A stretch of 64,000 nt of DNA from Beaufortia kweichowensis (taxonomy: Eukaryota; Chordata; Actinopteri; Cypriniformes; Gastromyzontidae). A program made the position numbers and the translations under genes. Under the pieces are notes generated by a model. It searched no databases. It was not told the DNA's origin and saw only the letters and a list, made by a program, of their open reading frames with translations. Where the stretch lies: contig CM032794.1 of NCBI GenBank assembly GCA_019155185.1, forward strand, positions 10,579,988 to 10,643,987. Direction: 5' to 3'. This document shows positions 53,401 through 61,200 of the stretch, in pieces (position 1 is the first letter of the stretch; each line of letters starts with the position of its first letter).

Positions 53401-56400
53401 TCAAAACTGAATTTAAGGTGCCTAAAGGATCTTAAACATTTTTGCAAGAACTACAAAGAGTGTTAATGGTTCCATCAGTAACCCTGCTGTGAGAAGAAAA
53501 GTTTTGAGGCACTTACAATACATTTAATGGTTCCTTGAGTACCCACAAGAAATTTTCAATATTCCACATTTAGTCGTTTTCACATTTGACACATATCTCA
53601 ACCAGTGGCAGAGTTTCTTAAAACAGGCCTAAAGACGTGTTATAACTTGACTAACTGTAAATACTCCAGGCATTTGGAAACTATCATCTTAGGAAACTGA
53701 AATCTGTTCAGCCAGACCAGGACAGCACAACAGTTTTCATGAATGAACTCGCCTATTTTGAATGTTTTATGAATAGAGGACATTATAGCACATATTAAGG
53801 TTTTACACTAAGGTTACTAAGGTTTAGTTAGGGATGTGCATTTACAGTATATAAATATGTATCTCATTTCAAAGAATGTTTCAAAGAATACATGTTTTTG
53901 CATATTGCTACTGTATAAGTAACTATTTGGTTCCCCAAAAAAACTCTTCAGTCATGGTTTCTTAAAAGAACCATTTACATGACCTTTTTATTTTCTGTAG
54001 AACCTTTTTTCCACTACAAAGAACCTTTTGTGCAACAGAACCATACAGCTCAACAACGAACTTTTATTTTTAAAAGTGTATGGGGAATTTGGTAAATTTG
54101 TCAAACTTCAGTAATTCTATAATGTTTCATGAAAATAGTTTTGCATGAGTTTGAATGTTGCACACATATTATGCAGAAGCATGAGACCATTCAGGTAATG
54201 GGCAGGCTGCCAATGAAATATTCAAATCAGTCATGTTTTATGAGCACAGGAAGCCCCAATGCACAATGAATATTTTAAAATATTTATACATCCATAAATG
54301 TATATTATATGAAACCAGGTTTTCTGTGTTCTTCACACAGATGATGAAAATAGAGGCACTGGGCAGGATAAGCACATTGGATATTGAGCACAACCACTAT
54401 AATCCAGTAAGAGTGGTGGAAAAGGATTACTATAAGATTATTTAAGGCATTAATGAACTCATTAATTTCTCACCTTATTGAGCCACTCAACTCTCTCCAC
54501 ATCTGGATAATGAACCTGGGAAATAAACGAAACACATCCATCAGATTAAAAGAATCACAACAACACAAAAAGACAGAACAATACCACTTAAATAGGGACC
54601 ATTTATGTTTAAGTGGTGCAGTGCCTTTTAAGAAACCCCTTTGGCTATCACAAACACACACACACGCCATGAATAATAAACACAGCCTGTCTGTCACAAT
54701 AAAAGAACCCTCTGTATAAACATGTGAAAGGTTCCTTGCTGGTCTCCTTGTCTTGTACTGCAGGGGTTTAGCATGTCTGTATGTACGGCAATGAACACAG
54801 CTGCAGTTAATCCCATGCTTGAGTTTAGGCTGAATTAGTTTCACAGCAAAGTTGGAGGAGTACAGATGACAAACTTTAATGCAGCCTTAAAACCTATCAT
54901 TTTCTTCAGTTCCAGTGGTTCCAGATTTCTTTCAACTAAACAGGCATCAAATAAGTGCATACAAGTTATCTAACAGAGCAACTCTCAAACAGCCACAATA
55001 CAAATAAGAACTTGATTATGAGGTAGCCTTTGCCTACTGAGAATACCAACTTGCCATCAGCAGAAAGTAACATTAAACGACAGCCAAACAAATGTATAGG
55101 GTTATGAAATTTGAATTCCATCACTATAGTAACACAGCTGCAAAACCATGCTTATTTCAACATCATTAATTAAGCAAAAGATAAAAGGTCAATCACTTCA
55201 TGAATTTACAACTACGCTCTCAACCTGAGAATATGCACCAATGTGTTGACATTGTCCTATACAACTATTATTTTAAGTAACATTTTAACTATAATCTAGT
55301 GTAAAGTGGTGTATATGTCTGTGTGACTTCTGAAATGCATTCACACTGAATTTGTTTTCTGCCCAAAAACAAAGCTGGTGTAGCTTGTCTTAGAGCAGAG
55401 AAACAGCACAGCACTTTTCTCTCCCACTGACATATATAAGCTCTACATAATCATGAAGCATTGTTCTGCAGGAAGAGAAAGTATCACTGAACAAAGATAA
55501 AGCTATGATCCATAGTATTATATATATTAAATACTCTGGTTAGTATTTATGCTATGTGAGAAAGAGACCGAAAGTTCCCATGGCAACAGTGTTTCTATGG
55601 TCACTAGAGATCTCTGAAGAATTGTCCTCTTGAATAGATAGTTGTCTGAAATAATCTTGATTGAAAAAATGTTTCTAGCTATTGGATGCTTGACTAATTT
55701 TTCACAGTAACGGACAGATGTTTTGTACAACTACAGATTACTAAAAGGAGCAAATTTTAATGAGATTGTGATTTAATTTTAATAAATCTATAATGAATTA
55801 TATGTGACTCTATAAGTGAAGTGAAAAGGATCGCCAACACAGTGACCAGTAGAAATCTTTTTTGCAGACAGCAATATTTTACTTTGATCCAACTGGTATG
55901 TAATGAAGTTTCAGAGAATCAGATAAACAAATAGCAAAACCAATCGTCTTAAATCTTTCTCAGGTATTATACACTTTCCAAGAACCAGATAGAAAACAGG
56001 ACAAACAAGTTATCAGTGATAAGACAGTTCCTGGTATCAGAGTAGAGAACCATAAAAAATGAATATGATGAATTTATGATGCCATTGTTGTAAAAAAACA
56101 AATCTGAATATTAAAACAAACCAGTTCAGCAGACTTTAAATCTCCTAAAGGCAAGTTGCCTCATGTCCTCATTCGTTTTGGTTAAGGTTCCAAGCCAGTG
56201 AAGCCTTTATGAAGAGATGATAATCGGTGCCTGTGAGACCATGTAATGGCAATGTATCTGTTAAATGACACCACACTTTTACACTACACCGACAAAGGAA
56301 TTATAAAGGCAAAAATCAGATGGATTAACTGTAGTTAGTTATAGACAAATGTCACACATTAAGTACAAAATATCTGACTGACCTCGGGTACATTTAGTAA

Positions 56401-57360
56401 TTACATTTTATGTAGTGTACTTAGTTAAACTTGGCTTCAGATTACAGTCATCATAGACAGAGGCTCAAGATAATGCTTAAGCATTTGAGATAAAAATAGA
56501 GTGAAGTTTGTAAGAGACACATGTCCAGCAAAACACAATTCACCTTCTCAGATGAAAGGGCAAGGAGATTTGCTCTGGGGAGCCAAACATAAACATAAAT
56601 GTAAGTTTGCACAACAGGCACAACATTAAATTCTAACAAGACACGCTTGATCAAATAAACTCAGTGTTTGGTTATAACGGTTCAATCTAATGTGACTAAA
56701 ACTTTGATTAACAATAAACCATAATACATAGTTTAAGCCTGTGTGTCACCTACAAAGGCCTGAAAAAATACTGTAAGCTTTCATTCAAATCCTATTAGAC
56801 ATTAACCAGAACAGATACTGTCTTTTATTGCATTTATTATGGAAACTTACAGCCACTTACCAAGCACACTACCACTTAGTTTCTATGATGCCCACACATG
56901 CATCCAAGAAGCAACTGGCAAAGTTTTCAGACACGGTGACTGTCATCAATGAAACAGAAGTTACACTCACCCATGAAGGTAACTCAGTTGCTTCCAGCTC
57001 TTGTTTAACACTGTCTCCTTGCTCAAAAAGGGAGAGAGCCCTGTTTAGCCTCGTATTCTTATACCTCGTGTTTCTCCTCCAAAAGAAAAATATCGTGAGT
57101 GCGATCAAAAGCCAACTAAAGCTGAATTCAAAGTAACCCAGAACGTATATGGGGAAGATAATCACGAATGTCTTGGCAAACTGTAGCCACGTGCGGGTGA
57201 GTTCGCTGGTGCAGGACTGCGACTCCTCTCCAAACTCCGCCGGTAGAGAGGAAGGGGTCGCCCCGTTTGTCGGTGAGGTCTGTGCGGCATCCTTTTGTCC
57301 CGAAACACTCGCAGTTTGAGAAAGATTTCCGCGCATTGCCGTCATGATGTCTTCGGTCAT
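40335..57360 (-). CDS. esyt2: esyt2, extended synaptotagmin 2, complete
   Basis: ER-anchored tether and lipid-transfer protein at ER-plasma membrane contact sites (family knowledge). There are 23 coding exons: 57360-56971, 54515-54474, 52603-52469, 52132-52056, 51956-51884, 50621-50532, 49636-49581, 46155-46035, 45922-45746, 45616-45534, 45428-45380, 45200-45111, 45014-44934, 43480-43424, 42876-42802, 42702-42616, 42339-42190, 41890-41535, 41448-41350, 41125-40994, 40733-40628, 40513-40464 and 40374-40335. Total 2616 nt, one frame, 871 residues. Domain order: membrane hairpin (about 58-95), SMP (about 131-328), C2A (about 329-461), C2B (about 462-611), Ser/Pro-rich linker (612-730), C2C (about 735-871). 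ESYT2 rather than ESYT1/3 because of the three-C2 layout, the long linker, the cassette exon and the neighbouring genes. The start is the first in-frame ATG after the upstream region; a second at 57342 is possible. Confidence 0.95.
41535..41890 (-). CDS. esyt2: esyt2 exon 18, disordered linker before C2C
   Basis: This single 356-nt exon (residues 612-730) is rich in Ser, Thr, Pro and Gln, with a PPQNPSPTPPPDTP stretch and many basic-Ser sites suited to phosphorylation. It ends with STPSLASDVSLPCATQELQ, which aligns with human TPSIASDISLPIATQEL. That short conserved block links the variable linker to C2C. The donor is GTGAGT, phase 2. Confidence 0.92.
42190..45014 (-). CDS. esyt2: esyt2 C2B domain exons (13-17) including the cassette
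   Basis: Exons 45014-44934, 43480-43424 (cassette), 42876-42802, 42702-42616 and 42339-42190. The C2B core reads LSSALLVVYLDSARNLP, SGKKVSIDPNPFVKLTVG, VRYKTSEPLWEEAFSFLI and then VRDSKLKCSLGSVRVALASL. The exons preceding and following the cassette are both in phase 0, so splicing with or without it keeps the frame. The first loop is NPNP-like (IDPNPFV) rather than the SDPY of C2A, consistent with a C2B that lacks full calcium ligands. Confidence 0.92.
43424..43480 (-). CDS. esyt2: esyt2 57-nt cassette exon (probably alternatively spliced)
   Basis: Encodes TNPLDFNPDGPKPPYKGLK between NLP and SGKK of the C2B domain. The human ESYT2 long form has a related insert beginning SNPLEFNPD at exactly this point (recalled). 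Both flanks are phase 0, so skipping removes 19 residues without a frameshift. Acceptor CTGAAAAG, donor GTACAT: both weak, as expected for a regulated exon. Confidence 0.85.
43812..43988 (+). mobile_element. probable 3' end of a non-LTR retrotransposon
   Basis: The stretch runs from TTAAACATTTGCACTGTCAC to AATGACAATAAACTTTGACT, ending in a short CTTTGA tandem. This layout resembles the 3' tail of cyprinid LINE/SINE copies with a microsatellite end. It lies in the intron between esyt2 exon 13 and the cassette exon. The family is not certain. Confidence 0.4.
45111..45922 (-). CDS. esyt2: esyt2 C2A domain exons (9-12)
   Basis: Exons 45922-45746, 45616-45534, 45428-45380 and 45200-45111. The domain begins GVLRIHFLEAQNLEVKDTYL; typical calcium-ligand positions are Asp357 in GKSDPYG and Asp404, Asp406 and Asp410 in FDEDPDKDD, so C2A looks calcium-competent. 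It ends GKLHLRLEWLSLYP. Exon 9 is a single 177-nt exon with acceptor CATCAG and donor GTAAGT. Confidence 0.92.
46035..54515 (-). CDS. esyt2: esyt2 SMP (lipid-transfer) domain exons (2-8)
   Basis: Seven exons (54515-54474, 52603-52469, 52132-52056, 51956-51884, 50621-50532, 49636-49581, 46155-46035) encode the synaptotagmin-like mitochondrial-lipid-binding domain, residues about 131-328. Conserved blocks are VHYPDVERVEWLNK, MWPYVCQFVEKLFKETIEP, INGVKVYTENVDKRQIIMDL, VILEPLLGNMPLVGALSLFF, INWTGLTNILDIPGL and NSYMVLPNRITVPL. In E-Syt2 this tubular domain dimerises and carries glycerolipids between membranes. Introns of 1.4-3.4 kb separate several exons. Confidence 0.93.
46156..49580 (-). other. 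esyt2 intron 7 (3.4 kb)
   Basis: AT-rich, with pyrimidine and (AC)n tracts near 46648-46672 and 46796-46808 and the SINE at 48751-48936. No exon-like segment recognised. Confidence 0.7.
48751..48936 (+). mobile_element. tRNA-derived SINE with 13-bp target duplication
   Basis: The head has an RNA polymerase III A box (TGGCTGAGTGG) and B box (GAGTTCGAATCCC) in a tRNA-like arrangement. Then come a pyrimidine-rich body (CCTCTCTCTCCTCCCAATCA) and an AAATAAATAAATAAAA tail. Identical 13-bp repeats AAACTAGAAATGG flank it at 48738-48750 and 48937-48949, showing target-primed insertion. It lies antisense to esyt2 in a large intron. Confidence 0.88.
53230..54080. repeat. cluster of AAAGAACC/GGTTCTT MITE-like repeats in esyt2 intron 2
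   Basis: Many GGTTCTT and AAGAACC motifs in both orientations; the clearest copy is about 53930-54080, ending CAGAACCATACAGC..CTTTTATTTTTAAAAGTGTA. This is the arrangement of an abundant fish palindromic MITE. A more decayed copy seems to lie at about 53235-53560. Boundaries are approximate. Confidence 0.5.
54516..56970 (-). other. esyt2 intron 1 (2.5 kb), nothing recognised
   Basis: AT-rich with no clear repeats, exon-like segments or RNA genes on either strand. Position and length are consistent with the large first intron of this gene. Confidence 0.6.
56971..57360 (-). CDS. esyt2: esyt2 coding exon 1 (N-terminus and ER membrane hairpin)
   Basis: This 390-nt exon encodes a polar N-terminus (residues 1-55) and then WLQFAKTFVIIFPIYVLGYF plus a second hydrophobic run (FSWLLIALTIFFFW). 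Together they form the hydrophobic hairpin that anchors E-Syts in the ER. The exon ends LEATELPSW, matching human ACDLPAW, at a GTGAGT donor. The human protein has a longer, Arg-rich N-terminus; the fish one is short and Ser/Thr-rich. Confidence 0.9.
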
Positions 57361-58135
57361 ATTCAGAACAAACTGCAGCAGGAGTCGCGGTGCAGTTGAA
57401 ATGTTGTCAAGCGCAGCAGCTGTCAAACACGTACATTGTGCACCAACGCGAACAGCAACGAAAGTAATCACGATACTTCAGACCATCCCGTCCACGCTGT
57501 ACACCAACGTTAAAGTTCAACGCTAATTTATTTAAGCAGCTGTTTTAGGTTAGTTCACCCGTGCGCCAGTCCATTTTGATGCGGACTCTGAATAGCTTCG
57601 CTATGACTTCCAAACATACATTTATCTGTGCATAATTGAAGACCCAACTCACATTGTTTTGCTGGCTGGTTTGATAGACCGTGTGCAGCCCGTGTTGTGC
57701 TGGTTTATGACAGACAGCTGAGCGCAGCGGGTCTCCGGAGGTCAGTGTCGCGTGCAGCGCAAACTCGCCACCCTGAGCCGAGCAGCTGCAGGTACACAAA
57801 GCGAAAAGAAAAACATGTGTCCCAGTGATACCAAGTGTTAAATGATAATTAAACACCAGAAGGATAAAACAACAATAACAAGAAGCTCTTATTGTTTCAA
57901 GGGGATTTTATTTTTTATTGTGATCCTTGTTACATTGCCATAGTGTGAGCGCAAGAACAAGCTCCATAAAAAATTAAATATTTAAAAACTTCTATATAAA
58001 TATATTAAAAACCTGTAAATTATATATTTAAACAATTAATTTGCTCGATGTTTCGATTATTAGCTAAACTGGACTGCGCTACTATAGTAACGTTTGTATT
58101 GAGCGACTACTCTTTGGTCGATTTAGTAGTCTGCT

Positions 58136-58167
58136 GTTACCATGGCTTGTCAGGTTTCCATAGTAGC
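58136..58167. promoter_or_regulatory. two RFX X-box-like motifs upstream of dync2i1
   Basis: GTTTCCATAGTAGC (58154-58167) matches the X-box consensus GTHNYYATRRNAAC at 13 of 14 positions. GTTACCATGGCTTG (58136-58149) has a perfect left half and a poor right half. They lie 36-67 bp upstream of the start codon. RFX factors drive ciliary genes, and dync2i1 encodes a ciliary motor subunit. Confidence 0.55.
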
Positions 58168-58175
58168 ATTGAACT

Positions 58176-58185
58176 GCGCATGCGC
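58176..58185. promoter_or_regulatory. NRF1-type palindrome GCGCATGCGC
   Basis: This 10-bp core of the NRF1 consensus lies 18 bp upstream of the dync2i1 start codon and next to the X-boxes. NRF1 sites are common in CpG-rich housekeeping and bidirectional promoters. Confidence 0.55.
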
Positions 58186-58202
58186 TGTAGCCATATAGCG
58201 GT

Positions 58203-61200
58203 ATGGCGGTGAAAACGGTAAACATAAACTTGTGATTTCTGGGTATTAATGTAAGAAGGGGATCTTTGAAGTAATGTACCCTGTAAAGGTAAGGCAAAAC
58301 ATCGCCTGTATATAGGAAGTGTTTGTCTGGCGAACATTTGTTCGTCGCGAACATTTTAATCTCAATAAGAGTGTTAGCCACCCATCTATAACCAAATAAA
58401 ACTGCTTACCTATTTTTTAAATCTGTTCATTTTATTACGTTATCATTTAAATATGTGGTGTATCAATAGTTATCTAGTAAAGGCTATTTAATCCAGTGTA
58501 TTCATTAGACTTTTTCTGTACAGTATTAACACATTTAATGTTCATGTTCCTCGTCTTTCATAAGAAAGTAACAAAAGAAGATACTTGGAGATCCGATGAC
58601 TTAAAAGTGCACCTCCAGGTATTATGCAGTTTGTTTTTGTATAAAAAAGGGAGACTGTTTAAAAGCACATCTCATATAAATGTCAATATATTGCCAGGGT
58701 CATAATGAGGAGAGCAGAAAAAGAGAGAGATCAAATCGAGAAGAGGAGCACAAGAAACACAAAGATGGAGAATCTCTGGATCGACGACACAGAGACCTTG
58801 ATCGAGATGCAAGGAGAGAGAAAGAGAAACAGAAAGATAGAGAAAGCAGGAGGGATGGGAGTAAGCACAGAGACCCAGACAAGGACAGAAACCAGGACAT
58901 AAAGAAGAATGAAGACAGGGATGATAAATACAAAGAGAAAAGGAGAGAGCGAGAGAACAGACACAGAGATGGAGAGAGTGAAGAAAAAAGACAAAATCGA
59001 GATGAGAAGGAAAGTGAAAGACGGAGGGATAGAGAAAAGGACAGGTATAAAGAACGGGACATAGAGATGTACAATCAGTCGGACAGAGATAAAGAAAGGG
59101 ACAGAGATAGGGAAAGAGAGAAGAGGAGGACTGAGAGAGATAGGGAGCGCAAGAGTGAAAGAGACAGGAGGAAAGAGGAGAAAATAGAAGAAAACGATCT
59201 TGATCATTACAGAACAGAAGAGAGAATAAGAGAGAAAGAAAAAGAGCAAGAACGAGAGAGGAGAGAAAGACACAGAACAAGAGAAAGTGACCACAGGCAA
59301 CATAAATATAAAGAAAAACAGAGAGACGGAGAAAGAAGAGAGAGACATAGTGATAAAGAACACAAAGAAAAAGGTAGGACTATAAACGTGCCTATACTGT
59401 AGAAAATGTTTTTTTGTGAATACCAATGTGGATCTGTTCTTATATAATGAATGTATTATAAAAAATTCTCAAAACTTTTGTTACAGAACACAGAAGAGAT
59501 AGAGAAGATAGAGAGAAGAGAAGAAGAGATAAGGAAAGCCATGTAAGCCATGCATAAGATTTGTGCAGCAGTGATATGAATCTGAATGCAATAATATTAT
59601 AGGATACTAATTTAAACAATGTGTTTTGTTAACAAACTTTTAGAATGTTTTGCTGATGTTACTGTTGTCAACAGGAAGCTGACAGAAGTCACTCTCGAGA
59701 AGCTGAAATCAAAGATGAGGATAGGGACACAGAAAAAGCCAGTGAGAGAGAAGAGAGACACAGACGACGTGACCGAAGGCACATAGAAGCTTCGGATTCC
59801 AAGAAGAATGACAGAGAACAGAAACATAAAGAATCATTAGGCCATGAACAAATAAAAAGGACAATTAGAGACAAAGAGGTAGAAATATTGTCAAGTATTC
59901 TTTGGTTCATATATGTTTATAGTAGTCTCAGTATTATTGGTGTTATTTGTAAGATTATATTGTATAATGTATAGTGTTTGTGTGTCCATGTCTGTAGGAA
60001 TCTACCAAAGACCTCAGTTAATGTGGAGGTCAAGACTAAAACAAATAACAAACTCTGAAAAAACAGCATATTCTATATAGTATGCCACTGAGAGATAAAT
60101 GACACAAGCAGCTGCATTACTGCATTTACTTTTCTTTCACATGTCAAGTTTGTGATTTCTTTTACAACCATCCTCATTCTAGGCTCATTTTAAATTGTAA
60201 ATCCTTATGACATTTACACAATTGGCAGAATGATTATAGTATGTGCAATATCTGGGATCAAACCCATGACCTTGGCATTGCTCGTGCCATGCTCTTACCA
60301 ACTGAGCTACAGGAAAGCTTATGACATTTGGTACAATGGTTGTATGTCTTTGTGTTTTTAGGTTGAAAACAAGGAAACTCAAGAGGACAAACTGTCAAGC
60401 AAGGATTATCATAATGATTATGAGGAGGATTTTGAGGTGTTGACAAGTCCCATTCTTTCATTACATACAGTACAGAACTATGATTGATTTACTGTTCACT
60501 GTTCTATAAAGTCTTTCTGTCTTACTGAAGCTATATGTTACAAATGTTTACAAGAAATTTATTTTAGAAAACAAAATTGGGGTATATGAATATATGATGA
60601 AACAAATACACAAGTAAATTCCTATTTTTTATTCTGTATAACGTAATGAGGTGTTTCTGCTTTTAGGATTATGAGGAAGACTTTGAGGATGCAGATGAAG
60701 AGGAGGAGAAAGAGATGATACATGCTGATAAAGCAAAAGAAGACAAAGAGTTGAGCCCCAGGAGAAAAGAAGAGATTGAAGCCATCCAGAGAGCCATAGA
60801 TGAAGAGAATGAGAGAATCTACTCCGCAAGATCAAAACCCTTAACTTCAGAGTCTTCTGTCACCCAGACAGGTAGATAAACTACACATTATCATACATAG
60901 ATAATATAATAGGAAATTGATATTGATTTGTGATCTTTTACATGTTACACACTACACATGTTTTTTCTGTGTTCACAGAGAATAACGTTAACAAAGGCCA
61001 AAAACATGGCAAAATTATTGATTTTGTATCTGCAAAGCAGCGGGAGGTCAGCCAGAAGGTGGCCAAAAAACAGAAGCAAGTTTTCACTTCATCTTTACTA
61101 GTATATATTAAGTAGATATGAATAGTAAACATCTATAAATTTATACTAAAAATCTATACCTAATCTAACTATCATTCTGCTAGAATCTTTGAATTGTATA

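Larger units (their letters stand above)
57361..58202. promoter_or_regulatory. head-to-head esyt2 / dync2i1 intergenic region (probable bidirectional promoter)
   Basis: The two start codons are 843 bp apart and point away from each other. The esyt2 side (57.36-57.8 kb) is CpG-richer. The dync2i1 side carries X-box-like motifs and a GCGCATGCGC palindrome. No TATA box is obvious. Both 5' UTRs must lie within this interval unless there are upstream non-coding exons. Confidence 0.65.

Noticed and set aside
57361..57471. Upstream extension of the esyt2 reading frame to 57471
   Set aside because: The frame is open but has no ATG there; the first in-frame ATG is at 57360.
58672..59426. Long open frames on the minus strand (over 200 codons, Ser/Phe/Leu-rich) opposite dync2i1 exon 3
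   Set aside because: They mirror the purine-rich coding strand and have no family resemblance, start context or splice logic.
59998..60058. Extra dync2i1 exon after CTGTAG at 59998
   Set aside because: In the required phase it meets a stop after seven codons; joining 59878 directly to 60362 keeps the frame and fits human.
60216..60317. tRNA gene on the minus strand
   Set aside because: tRNA-like head without a proper 3' acceptor arm, bounded by a 12-bp target duplication: a SINE.
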